Below, one piece after another: positions 15,031 through 23,294 of a stretch of DNA of 34,277 bases. The notes beneath the pieces are model-generated. The model ran no database searches, was not told the DNA's origin, and was given only the letters and a program-made list of their open reading frames with translations. Numbering within the stretch: the stretch's first letter is position 1; every line of letters starts with the position of its first letter. The position numbers and the translations under genes were made by a program. Where the stretch lies: positions 1 to 34,277 of the forward strand of contig SVSA01000016.1 of NCBI GenBank assembly GCA_015064545.1, read 5' to 3'. This DNA comes from Oscillospiraceae bacterium. Its GTDB lineage: Bacteria > Bacillota > Clostridia > Oscillospirales > CAG-272.

Positions 15031-16113
15031 CTAACTTTTCCCCTTTACCGATGATGTTGTCGGTAAAGGGGCTTTTTGTATTGTGGTCAGGGTGACACCG
15101 GTGTAGTAGTGTGTCAGAATCGTGCGATAGTCCGCATGCTGCTTGGCCATTTCATTGGCACCGTACTGACTCATGCCGACACCGTGCCCGTACCCATGTA
15201 CCGTAAAAAGCCAGCCGTCCGCGGTCTTCTCATAGGTGAACGAACAGGAGCGCAGGCCAAGCTGTGCACGCAGCTGGGTGGCTTCGATTGCTTTTCCTTT
15301 GTAAAACAGCAGCTCGACACGGCCGGCTGTGTTGAGCTGAGAAAGCAAGCGTGAAGGATCGGTCATGCCCGATACGGTAATCGTGGAGGCGTCAAACAGC
15401 TGTTGAAGACTGTGATCCGAAACCATGGCGGTAGAAATACTGTCCTCCTCCGGTGTCGGTACCGAAACCAGATAGGGCAGAGCGCCGCCCCAGACGTTCG
15501 CGGAAGATTCGGTGTAGCGATAGGAGCGGGAATGGAATACCGCTAAAATCGGTTCTCCGTTATAGGTTAAGATTTCACCTGCCGTCGCATCGACGGCTTG
15601 CTTAACGGTTTTTCGGATTCGCGCGGCGGTGGCGGTACCGTATTTGGCGATCAGTGCTTCCTCGCTGATAAAGGCGGCGCAGTGGGCATAGTTGGTACAA
15701 ACATCGGCGCCTCCTTCGTGATCGGTTCCTCCGAGAATCTGATAAAGACAGTAGGTACGTGCCGCAACAGCCTGCGCCTTGAGCGCTTCGGTATGAAAGG
15801 TATAAGGCATCTCGGCCGCAACGACGCAGACAAGATAGTCTTCAAGCGGCAGCGAGATCGTTTCCTCTCGATCGGCAAGATAAACCTGAAGCGTGTCGGA
15901 AAGGGCAAAGTCCGGCGGTAATGGATCGGTCGTGGAGAGGGAGCTGTGTTCGGTGGTGAGAGAGGGAGAAAGGGATTCCGATGGAGCTGATGTCTGCCGT
16001 GAGGCTTCGCCTCCACGCCCCTGCCCGGTAATTTCCGAGATCAGCGGAATGGCGATCACGATCAGTCCGGCGACAAGGTAAGAAAGAAGTGAGATGCGCA
16101 GATGTAATTTCAT
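15031..16113 (-). CDS. spoIID: Stage II sporulation protein D (SpoIID/LytB lytic transglycosylase)
   Basis: A 360-residue protein with an N-terminal membrane anchor (LRISLLSYLVAGLIVIAIPL) and a Ser/Thr-rich linker. The SpoIID domain has LEDYLVCVVAAEMPYTFH (catalytic Glu), LKAQAVAARTYCLYQ, and near the end VHGYGHGVGMSQYGANEMAK with LTHYYTGVTL. SpoIID cleaves glycan strands in the septal wall with SpoIIP/SpoIIM so that the mother cell can engulf the forespore. The start at 16113 has GGAGG 7 nt upstream. A sigma-E-type promoter precedes it, as expected. Its last codons run through the stem of the terminator shared with the convergent cyclophilin gene. spoIIP and spoIIM are not in this window. 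Confidence 0.92.
   Translation of the reverse strand: MKLHLRISLLSYLVAGLIVIAIPLISEITGQGRGGEASRQTSAPSESLSPSLTTEHSSLSTTDPLPPDFALSDTLQVYLADREETISLPLEDYLVCVVAAEMPYTFHTEALKAQAVAARTYCLYQILGGTDHEGGADVCTNYAHCAAFISEEALIAKYGTATAARIRKTVKQAVDATAGEILTYNGEPILAVFHSRSYRYTESSANVWGGALPYLVSVPTPEEDSISTAMVSDHSLQQLFDASTITVSGMTDPSRLLSQLNTAGRVELLFYKGKAIEATQLRAQLGLRSCSFTYEKTADGWLFTVHGYGHGVGMSQYGANEMAKQHADYRTILTHYYTGVTLTTIQKAPLPTTSSVKGKS
15040..15076. terminator. Terminator of the cyclophilin gene, embedded in the 3' end of spoIID
   Basis: A perfect 12-bp stem (15040-15051 CCCCTTTACCGA with 15060-15071), an 8-nt loop, then CTTTTT on the plus strand. The opposite flank, GAAAAG on the minus strand, lacks a T tract, so it works mainly on the plus strand. 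It lies inside the last codons of the convergent spoIID. Confidence 0.85.
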
Positions 16114-16144
16114 CCTAAGTCCTCCGTTTTTAACATTCCGTGTC

Positions 16145-16174
16145 ATGTATATGCTCGTCCTCGCCGGAATATCC
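16145..16174 (-). promoter_or_regulatory. Sigma-E-type promoter of spoIID
   Basis: Minus-strand GGATATT (16168-16174), 14-bp spacer, CATATACAT (16145-16153). This fits the sigma-E pattern (ATATT-like -35, 14 bp, CATA-type -10) and lies about 32 nt before the spoIID ATG. Confidence 0.75.
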
Positions 16175-16287
16175 GAATACCGGTCGATCTCCGGAACGGC
16201 CGTCGTTTTGGCCGGCGATTCGGCACTTTGTGCAAAATGGTAAAAAATGGAGGTATAAAATTGTAAAACATTTTTTGCTGGAAAGTA

Positions 16288-16316
16288 TTGCATAATTTTC
16301 CAAAATATGGTAAACT
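16288..16316 (+). promoter_or_regulatory. Vegetative promoter of spo0A
   Basis: TTGCAT (16288-16293), 17-bp spacer, TAAACT (16311-16316), 37 nt before the ATG. No convincing sigma-H promoter or 0A box was seen in the 240-bp intergenic region. Confidence 0.65.
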
Positions 16317-16353
16317 GTTGTCACAATAAAAGTTATGGAGCGTAGGAAAAACC

Positions 16354-17127
16354 ATGGAACAAAACATCAAGATCCTCATTGCCGATGAAAATTCGGATTT
16401 CAGACGCAATTGCCGTTCAAGTCTTGCCTCTCTCGGCTACCAGCGCATCGAGGAGGCCGCGAACGGCGAAGAAGCACTTTACAAAATCGATCGCTTTCAC
16501 CCGGATATCGTGCTGAGCGATATCTGGCTCTCGAAACTCGATTGCACCCAGGTTATCCGCGGTGCACAAATGCTGAATCTTTCTCCCGACGGTGTCCCGG
16601 CTTTTTTAGTCTACTCAACGGTCAATAATCCGAATATGTTTGCCGAAGCGATGGAGTCGGGAGCCGAATACTGTATGCTGCGTCCGATCGACTTTAAGCA
16701 GCTTGACGAGCGTATTCGGCGAGTATACGCCGCCCGTCATGGCGCGCGACGGACCGGCGGTGCGGTACATACCCACGATATCGAAACACAGGTCACCAAG
16801 GTGATCCATCAGATCGGTGTGCCGGCGCACATTAAGGGATATCAGTATTTGCGTACCGCGATCATGATGACCATAGAGGATTCGGATATTATCAACTCGG
16901 TGACAAAAATTCTCTACCCCTCGGTAGCCAAGCGCTATGCCACAACCTCTTCGCGCGTCGAGCGCGCGATCCGTCATGCCATTGAGGTTGCCTGGGATCG
17001 GGGCGATATCGAAACCTTGAATTCCTATTTCGGCTATACCATCCAAAATAACCGCGGAAAGCCGACCAATTCGGAGTTCATTGCCATGATTGCCGATAAT
17101 CTTCGTTTGCAGAATAAGCTTTCTTGA
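16354..17127 (+). CDS. spo0A: Sporulation master regulator Spo0A
   Basis: A 257-residue response regulator. Receiver domain: acidic pair D11/E12 in LIADENSDF and phosphoacceptor D56 in [10 protein letters not shown]. The position normally held by the invariant receiver lysine reads Arg (CMLRPIDF, not LKPFD). The C-terminal domain is unmistakable Spo0[58 protein letters not shown] and [18 protein letters not shown]. Phosphorylated Spo0A binds 0A boxes and starts sporulation. It is transcribed alone, between its own promoter and terminator, back to back with spoIID. No spoIVB is adjacent, although spoIVB precedes spo0A in many Clostridia and Bacilli. Confidence 0.96.
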   Translation: MEQNIKILIADENSDFRRNCRSSLASLGYQRIEEAANGEEALYKIDRFHPDIVLSDIWLSKLDCTQVIRGAQMLNLSPDGVPAFLVYSTVNNPNMFAEAMESGAEYCMLRPIDFKQLDERIRRVYAARHGARRTGGAVHTHDIETQVTKVIHQIGVPAHIKGYQYLRTAIMMTIEDSDIINSVTKILYPSVAKRYATTSSRVERAIRHAIEVAWDRGDIETLNSYFGYTIQNNRGKPTNSEFIAMIADNLRLQNKLS

Positions 17128-17130
17128 TCA

Positions 17131-17160
17131 AAATCCCCCTTCTACGGAGGGGGATTTTTT
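17131..17160 (+). terminator. Terminator of spo0A
   Basis: A perfect 10-bp stem (17131-17140 AAATCCCCCT with 17148-17157) with a 7-nt loop and T tract, 4 nt after the stop codon. Confidence 0.9.
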
Positions 17161-17204
17161 AGTTGTAAATTTTTTGGAAATGATGAAAAATACTCACAGG
17201 GGAA

Positions 17205-17233
17205 TTGCAATATCATGAGATCTATGCTATAAT
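17205..17233 (+). promoter_or_regulatory. Sigma-A promoter of the cdaA-to-flippase cluster
   Basis: TTGCAA (17205-17210), 17-bp spacer, TATAAT (17228-17233). It gives a leader of about 90 nt before cdaA. No other comparably strong promoter was seen in the short gaps of the downstream nine-gene cluster. Confidence 0.8.
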
Positions 17234-17327
17234 ATATCATATATTTTCAGAATTCCCGGCGGGATTGTTTTACCCACCCGATGACGGCATCGTTTTGGCA
17301 TCGGTCAGCAAAGGAGCGGATGTATCT

Positions 17328-18212
17328 ATGGACGAAAATGTAATGTTTTCTTGGAGTTATTTTGTCGAGCAGATGCGGTCGATAACCGTGCTTGATATTC
17401 TTGATATTCTGCTTGTTGCGACGCTGCTGTATTTTGTCTATGCCTTTATCCGCGATCGTCGTGCCGGGAAGCTGGCGGCCGGTGTTGCGCTTCTGGTAGC
17501 GATTATGCTGCTCAGCAGTCTGGCGGGTTTAAGCGCGATGTCCTTTATTATGACAAACCTGTTTCAGGTCGGTTTTGTGGCGCTGGTTGTTGTCTTTCAG
17601 CCCGAGCTTCGGTCGGCGCTGGAAAAGGTGGGCGGCGAGCCGCTGAAGGGCCTTCGCAATATCGGTGAAAATAAAGAGGCGCAGGGGGCGGTCGCTCCCA
17701 ATATCAAGGAGCTTTGCCGTGCCGTCGATCAGCTTTCGCGCGACCGCACCGGTGCACTGATTGTGCTGGAGCGCAGTACGAAGCTGGGAGATATTATCAA
17801 GAGCGGTGTGACAGTTAATGCCGATCTGACTTCCTTTATGATTCGCAATGTGTTTTATAACGGTGCTCCGCTTCACGACGGCGCCATGATTGTCAGAGGA
17901 TGGCGTATTTATGCGGCCGGATGCTTCTTGCCGCTTTCCTCAAACGAGAGTATTATCAAGGATCTTGGTACTCGTCACCGTGCCGGCATTGGCATCAGCG
18001 AGGAGAGTGACGCGGTGGTGATCATCGTGTCGGAAGAGACCGGTACGGTTTCGATGGCCATCGGAGGCCAGTTCAAGCGCGGCTATACCTACAGCTCGCT
18101 GAGACGTGAGCTCGAAAAGCTGTTTGTCGAGCCGCAAACAACGAAGGGAATGCCCCGCATTCTTCCGTATATCAACAAAAAGAATCCCAAGCAGGATTCG
18201 GATCGCACCTGA
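17328..18212 (+). CDS. cdaA: Membrane diadenylate cyclase CdaA (c-di-AMP synthase)
   Basis: A 294-residue protein that makes cyclic di-AMP from two ATP. The ATG at 17328 follows AAAGGAG. Three N-terminal membrane helices (ILDILLVATLLYFVYAF, LAAGVALLVAIMLLSSL, FIMTNLFQVGFVALVVVF) precede the DAC domain. The catalytic motifs LHDGAMI (DGA at 184-186) and GTRHRAGIG (RHR at 216-218) are intact. Cyclic di-AMP controls potassium and osmolyte transport and cell-wall balance. It is followed 18 nt later by its regulator cdaR. The usual third gene glmM is absent from the cluster. Confidence 0.96.
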   Translation: MDENVMFSWSYFVEQMRSITVLDILDILLVATLLYFVYAFIRDRRAGKLAAGVALLVAIMLLSSLAGLSAMSFIMTNLFQVGFVALVVVFQPELRSALEKVGGEPLKGLRNIGENKEAQGAVAPNIKELCRAVDQLSRDRTGALIVLERSTKLGDIIKSGVTVNADLTSFMIRNVFYNGAPLHDGAMIVRGWRIYAAGCFLPLSSNESIIKDLGTRHRAGIGISEESDAVVIIVSEETGTVSMAIGGQFKRGYTYSSLRRELEKLFVEPQTTKGMPRILPYINKKNPKQDSDRT

Positions 18213-18230
18213 GGAAAGGAGGAGCCGTTC

Positions 18231-19544
18231 ATGAATAACGAACCCGAGATCAAGCAGGACGAGGTCCTCGCACCGGAGGGCGATAACGAGGGCAATATTG
18301 CGGTCAAGCGGAATAAGATCGCCGATTTTGTGGCAAAAATCGGTTGCCTTCTGATTGCCTTTATTCTGTGGTATTATGCCGCCGGCAGTGACACCTCGGT
18401 GTATGAACAGACCTTTTCCTCCATTCCCATTGAAATCGTCAATGAAAGCGGCTTTTCGGTGCTTTCGGGTGATGACGTGACGGTGGATCTGACGCTTTCC
18501 GGAAAGCGGAATCTTCTGAAGCGCTTGACGGCGGAGGATATCCGCGCGTATATCGATATGTCGACCATTACGGCGGCCGGTCCCTATACCTTTGAGGTTC
18601 GTTACGACCTCCCCAACGGTGTGACGCTTGAAAAAACCACCTCCTCAAAGATTCAGATTTATGCCGATAATACGGCCTCGGTTTCGGTTCCTGTCCGCGT
18701 CAGCGTGATCGGCTATCGCTTGGAGGACGGTTATGAGCTCGGACTCAGCAGCGTAACCACCGGGGTTCGTCATGTGATTGTGACCGGTCCGGAGGCTGTC
18801 GTTAACGAAATCGAATATGCCAAGCTGACGGCGGATCTCGGCAGTGCCAATATTACGAGAACGGTGACCTACAGCGATACGATTGTGTTGATCGATAAAG
18901 ACGGCAAGGAGGTAAGAAACAGCTACGTAACCATGAATGTTTCAACCGTTACTGCTACGATCCCGGTCTATAAGTATCGCGATGTGCCGATTGAGATCAC
19001 CTATCGCTACGGGCTGTTCCACAACAATAATTGCGAGGTTAAGGCGGAGCCTGCCTTTGTCAAGATCCGCGGTGAGGCCGACGAGGTGGATGCGGTTCGT
19101 CTTCGCTATGAGATTAATGAAAAAGAGATCTCTTCCCATGTCACCTATACGGTGAATGTTTCGCTCCCCTCCACGGTTGTCAATCTGAATGGAGTGGAAA
19201 CGGCCGTGCTGTCGGTGACGCTGAAAAACATGATGGTGAAAACCTTCAGCCTCTACGATATTCGTGTAACAAACAACCCGAACGGTCTGCTGTACGATCC
19301 GATTTTCGGTTCCTTGAAGGTTACTGTTTGCGGTGACAGCTCGCTTGTCGGACAGCTCACGGTCGGTGATATCTGGGCGGATGTCGATCTCGGAAATCTG
19401 CAAAGCGGGTTTGAGGGTACGGTCGAGCTGCCTGTGACGATCGGCTTTGCCGGTGAATATGCCGGAAAGCTCTATGAGGTCGAAGGTGATGAGCCGTATA
19501 CGGTTTCGCTTCAGATTCGTTCGTCGGTTGAAGGAGAGCTATGA
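18231..19544 (+). CDS. cdaR: YbbR-domain regulator of diadenylate cyclase
   Basis: A 437-residue protein with a short cytoplasmic N-terminus, one membrane helix (IGCLLIAFILWYYAAG, about residues 33-50) and a long extracellular part of several YbbR repeats, recognisable by beta-rich segments with IPIEIVNESGF, VSVPVRVSVIGY, VPIEITYRYG and a final pair near the C-terminus. CdaR binds CdaA in the membrane and tunes its activity. GGAAAGGAGG precedes the ATG. The stop overlaps the next gene as ATGA, so the flavoprotein that follows is translationally coupled. Confidence 0.93.
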   Translation: MNNEPEIKQDEVLAPEGDNEGNIAVKRNKIADFVAKIGCLLIAFILWYYAAGSDTSVYEQTFSSIPIEIVNESGFSVLSGDDVTVDLTLSGKRNLLKRLTAEDIRAYIDMSTITAAGPYTFEVRYDLPNGVTLEKTTSSKIQIYADNTASVSVPVRVSVIGYRLEDGYELGLSSVTTGVRHVIVTGPEAVVNEIEYAKLTADLGSANITRTVTYSDTIVLIDKDGKEVRNSYVTMNVSTVTATIPVYKYRDVPIEITYRYGLFHNNNCEVKAEPAFVKIRGEADEVDAVRLRYEINEKEISSHVTYTVNVSLPSTVVNLNGVETAVLSVTLKNMMVKTFSLYDIRVTNNPNGLLYDPIFGSLKVTVCGDSSLVGQLTVGDIWADVDLGNLQSGFEGTVELPVTIGFAGEYAGKLYEVEGDEPYTVSLQIRSSVEGEL

Positions 19545-21124
19545 CGATCATTGTTAGAAATATCCGAGTGCCGCTTTCGGCCTCGGAGGGAGAGGTAATG
19601 GAGCAGGCCGCCCGTCGGCTTGCTCCGTTCGTCGATAAAAAGGATATCCTGTCGCGCAAGATCTATCGCCGATCGGTAGATACCCGGCACCAAACAATTA
19701 CCCTGGTTTTCTCGGTAGCGCTGGAGACCGAGGTGCCGCTTTCGGATGAAGCTCTTGCTCGGATGGATTGTGTAAGGCTGACGGTAACCGATCCGACCGA
19801 GGGCCTGTCTGCGGGGGATGAATGCTCGGAAGCGCGCCCCGTTATTGTGGGTTTTGGCCCTTGCGGTATGTTTGCCGCCTTGATGCTGGCAGAAGCAGGA
19901 TACCGTCCCCTTGTGATTGAACGCGGTGACAGTGTCCTGACAAGAACACAGCGTGTGGGCGAGTTTTTGCGAAGCGGTGTGCTCGATACCGAGAGCAATA
20001 TTCAGTTTGGAGCCGGCGGTGCCGGTACCTTCTCGGATGGCAAGCTGGTGACTCGAATCAACGATGACCGTTGCCACTATGTGCTGCGCCGTTTGGCAGA
20101 GTTTGGGGCGCCGCATGAGATCCTGACACAGGCTAAGCCGCATATCGGGACCGATAAGCTGCTCGGCGTGGTGGGGGCGATTGACCGCCGTATTCGCGCA
20201 TGCGGCGGTGACATCCGTTATCGTACCAAAATGCAGGCAATCCGTCTGGCGGGCGGCCGAGCGGTTGCGGTTGTGACCGATCAGGGCGAGATCCCATGTG
20301 GTCAATTACTGTTGGCCATCGGACACAGTGCCCGCGATACCTATACCTGGTTGCGGGAAAGCGGCTTTACCTTGACGCCAAAGCCGTTTTCGGTCGGTGT
20401 GCGCATCGAGCATCGGCAGGCCGACATCGATCGCGCGGTATACAAAAAGGAGGCCGGCCATCCCAAGCTTGGTCCTGCCGAATATGCCCTTTCCAAGCGC
20501 GTGGGCGAGGAGGCTGTCTATACCTTCTGTATGTGCCCGGGCGGCGAGGTTATTGCCGCCGCTTCGGAGGAGGGGGGCGTGGTGACAAACGGTATGAGCC
20601 GTTACCGCCGCGACGGTGTGAATGCCAATGCCGCGCTGGTGGTTTCGGTGGCACCGTCCGATCCGATGGCCTTTCAGCGTATGCTGGAGCAGGCAGCGTA
20701 CCGTGCCGGCGGTTCCACGTATGAGGCACCGATACAGACCGTCGGTGACTTTTTGGCCGGAACGCGCGGCACCGAGCCGCACCGTGTGCTGCCGACCTAT
20801 CGGAAGGGAAAGGTACAGCTTGCCGATCTGGCGGCACTGTTTCCCTCCCATGTGACACAAATGCTGCGGCTCGGTATTCGGGATTTCGAACGAAAGCTGC
20901 GTGGTTTTGCTGCTTCGGATGCGGTATTGACGGGGGTGGAGACCCGAACCTCCGCGCCCTATCGTCTGATGCGCTCCGAGGCCTTGACGGCGCTTGGCTA
21001 TGAAAATATTTATCCTTGCGGTGAAGGAGCCGGCTATGCAGGGGGAATTACCTCAGCCGCCGTCGACGGACTTCGGGTTGCCGAAGCGCTGATTCGACGG
21101 TTTGCACCTTACCGCGGTGAATGA
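19541..21124 (+). CDS. FAD-dependent oxidoreductase, COG2509-type, function unknown
   Basis: A 527-residue flavoprotein. After an N-terminal domain of about 95 residues comes a dinucleotide-binding fold PVIVGFGPCGMFAALMLAEAG with the acidic end of strand 2 in PLVIERG. FGAGGAGTFSDGKLVTRIND and the C-terminal YPCGEGAGYAGGITSAAVDGLR complete the FAD-binding pattern of the COG2509 family. These proteins are widespread in Firmicutes and have no settled reaction. It is translationally coupled to cdaR (ATGA) and lies 10 nt before recJ. It sits where many Firmicutes have glmM, but it is unrelated to glmM. A role in c-di-AMP or wall metabolism is speculation. Confidence 0.88.
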   Translation: MTIIVRNIRVPLSASEGEVMEQAARRLAPFVDKKDILSRKIYRRSVDTRHQTITLVFSVALETEVPLSDEALARMDCVRLTVTDPTEGLSAGDECSEARPVIVGFGPCGMFAALMLAEAGYRPLVIERGDSVLTRTQRVGEFLRSGVLDTESNIQFGAGGAGTFSDGKLVTRINDDRCHYVLRRLAEFGAPHEILTQAKPHIGTDKLLGVVGAIDRRIRACGGDIRYRTKMQAIRLAGGRAVAVVTDQGEIPCGQLLLAIGHSARDTYTWLRESGFTLTPKPFSVGVRIEHRQADIDRAVYKKEAGHPKLGPAEYALSKRVGEEAVYTFCMCPGGEVIAAASEEGGVVTNGMSRYRRDGVNANAALVVSVAPSDPMAFQRMLEQAAYRAGGSTYEAPIQTVGDFLAGTRGTEPHRVLPTYRKGKVQLADLAALFPSHVTQMLRLGIRDFERKLRGFAASDAVLTGVETRTSAPYRLMRSEALTALGYENIYPCGEGAGYAGGITSAAVDGLRVAEALIRRFAPYRGE

Positions 21125-21134
21125 AAGGCAAACT

Positions 21135-23294
21135 ATGACGAAATCAAAACTGTGGCAGATCGGGGATCGAACCGATGCTGACGGCGCTGTAGCGGCCATT
21201 GCCGCGCAGCTCGGCATCGGCTTGCCAACGGCCGTGCTGTTATATCAGCGTGGATACCGTACGGCAGCTGAGGCCTCGGCGTTTATCCGCCTGGAGGCAG
21301 AGATGCTTCGCGATCCGTTCTTGCTGGCTGATATGAAGGATGCTTGTGAGCGCGTCATGACAGCGCTCACCAAGCGGGAAAAAATCGTGATATACGGAGA
21401 CTATGATGTTGACGGCGTTACCGCCACCAGTCTCCTGTGTCTCTATTTGCGTGCTTGCGGTGCTTCGGTGGATTACTATATTCCGAACCGTGTCGGCGAG
21501 GGATACGGCGTCAATTGCGAGGCACTTCGACGCTTGGCCGAGAACGGATGCCGCCTTGTGATTACGGTGGATACCGGCATTACGGCGTGCAGCGAGATTG
21601 CCTATGCCTCTTCGCTTGGCTGTGATGTGATTGTGACCGATCATCACGAGTGTCACGAACAGCTTCCACAGGCGGTCGCTGTGATCAATCCGCGCCGCAG
21701 TGACTGTCCCTATCCCTTTAAGGAATTAGCCGGTGTCGGGGTAGCCTTTAAGCTGGTAACGGCGCTGGAATATACCCGCCGTCAGCAGTTACAGTTACCG
21801 GCCGAAGGCTTTTTGAGCGAGCTGTGCCGCGATTATATCGATTTGGTGGCACTCGGCACGGTGGCCGATGTTATGCCCTTGCGCGATGAAAACCGCCTGA
21901 TTGTCAGCATGGGTCTTCGTTATATGGAGCACTCGGCGCGTCCCGGATTGCGTGCGCTGATCGGGGCTTCGGATGGCGGTAAAACCAAATCCCGCAAGCA
22001 TATGACCGCCTCGGTGATTGGCTTTGCTTTGGCACCCCGTATCAATGCTGCCGGGCGGATTAAAAGTGCCTCGCGTGCGGTAGAGCTCTTTTTATGTGAG
22101 TCGGAGGACGAGGCGGTACAGATTGCTGCGGACTTATGTGATATCAACCGTCAGCGTCAGGCTGAGGAGAATAAAATTGTTGAGCAAATCAATCAGCGGC
22201 TGCTGGAGGACACGGAGCTTGCCGAGGATGCGGTCATTGTACTGGATGATCAGGGATGGAACCCCGGTGTTATCGGAATTGTCTCTTCGCGGATTACCGA
22301 GAAATACGGTAAGCCGTCGATTTTGATTTCCTTTGACGGCGACATGGGAAAAGGCTCGGGGCGAAGTGTAAAGGGCTTGAATCTGGTCGAAGCCTTGATG
22401 CATTGCTCGGATCTTCTCGTTAAATTCGGTGGTCATGAGCTGGCGGCCGGTCTTTCGGTTGAACGGAAGAACCTTTCTGCCTTCCGCCGCCGTATCAATG
22501 AATATGCCAAGACGCAAATGGGCACGCAAGAGGTGGTAACGCCGCTTGATATTGATTTTGAACTTCTTCCGCAGGAGGTATCCCTGCGTCAAGCCGAGGA
22601 GCTGGAGCTTTTAGAGCCTTGCGGAGTATCCAATCCGGTGCCGTTATTTGCAATGAGCGGTGTCACGATGCGTGACATCCTTCCCATTGGGTTGAATCAC
22701 CACACCAAGCTGCTGGTGGAAAAAGAGGGGCGCCGCTTTTCTGCAGTATGCTTCGGTTCTTCGCCCGATGAGCTGGGCTTTGCGGTTGGTGATGTCTGCG
22801 ATCTGGCGTTTCATCTGAATGTCAATGAGTTTATGGGAAACCGCTCCGAACAGCTTTTAATTCGTGATATCCGCTTTACCGAAGCGCATCGCTCCCGTCT
22901 TGAGGCCGAGCGGGACACTTATCTTGCGATTCGCGAGGGAACCGAAACGATTCCTGCCGGTGAAATACCGAAGCGAGAGGATTTTGTAGCGGTATATCTC
23001 CATCTGAAGCGAATTGTCCGCGGTGGATGCGAGGCGATCTGCCTGCATACGCTGTTACATGCCTTAAATGCAACCTGCGGTGCGAACGGTCCCATGACCT
23101 ATCTTCGCCTGCGGCTCTCGCTTGATGTTCTGGATGAGGCAGGCGTGATTGCGCTGTTTCCGAAGGAGCTGACACAGCCGGGGCAGGAGTGCTTTACGGT
23201 AACCATTCAACATCTCGAACAAAAGGTAAATTTGGAAAAATCATGTTTATACAAACATCTGATGAAGCTGGCACAAACGAGTTTGCCGCAATAG
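21135..23294 (+). CDS. recJ: Single-stranded-DNA exonuclease RecJ
   Basis: A 719-residue DHH-family 5'-3' exonuclease. Motif I YGDYDVDGVTATSLL (D89, D91, D93), motif II VITVDTGI, motif III VTDHHECHE (D169, H170, H171) and motif IV CPYPFKELAGVGVAFKL are intact. The DHHA1 domain has GRSVKGLNL and VKFGGHELAAGLSV. An OB-type domain and a C-terminal extension of about 150 residues follow. It trims DNA ends for recombination and mismatch or base-excision repair. The ATG at 21135 follows AAAGG and begins 10 nt after the upstream stop. Its last 52 bp overlap the start of rel. Confidence 0.94.
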   Translation: MTKSKLWQIGDRTDADGAVAAIAAQLGIGLPTAVLLYQRGYRTAAEASAFIRLEAEMLRDPFLLADMKDACERVMTALTKREKIVIYGDYDVDGVTATSLLCLYLRACGASVDYYIPNRVGEGYGVNCEALRRLAENGCRLVITVDTGITACSEIAYASSLGCDVIVTDHHECHEQLPQAVAVINPRRSDCPYPFKELAGVGVAFKLVTALEYTRRQQLQLPAEGFLSELCRDYIDLVALGTVADVMPLRDENRLIVSMGLRYMEHSARPGLRALIGASDGGKTKSRKHMTASVIGFALAPRINAAGRIKSASRAVELFLCESEDEAVQIAADLCDINRQRQAEENKIVEQINQRLLEDTELAEDAVIVLDDQGWNPGVIGIVSSRITEKYGKPSILISFDGDMGKGSGRSVKGLNLVEALMHCSDLLVKFGGHELAAGLSVERKNLSAFRRRINEYAKTQMGTQEVVTPLDIDFELLPQEVSLRQAEELELLEPCGVSNPVPLFAMSGVTMRDILPIGLNHHTKLLVEKEGRRFSAVCFGSSPDELGFAVGDVCDLAFHLNVNEFMGNRSEQLLIRDIRFTEAHRSRLEAERDTYLAIREGTETIPAGEIPKREDFVAVYLHLKRIVRGGCEAICLHTLLHALNATCGANGPMTYLRLRLSLDVLDEAGVIALFPKELTQPGQECFTVTIQHLEQKVNLEKSCLYKHLMKLAQTSLPQ

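Noticed and set aside
16114-16353. 0A boxes or sigma-H promoter before spo0A
   Set aside because: No TTTGTCGAAAA-like box or sigma-H pattern was found by eye; only a sigma-A-like promoter and a GC-rich inverted repeat (CGGCC/GGCCG, 16197-16214) are visible.
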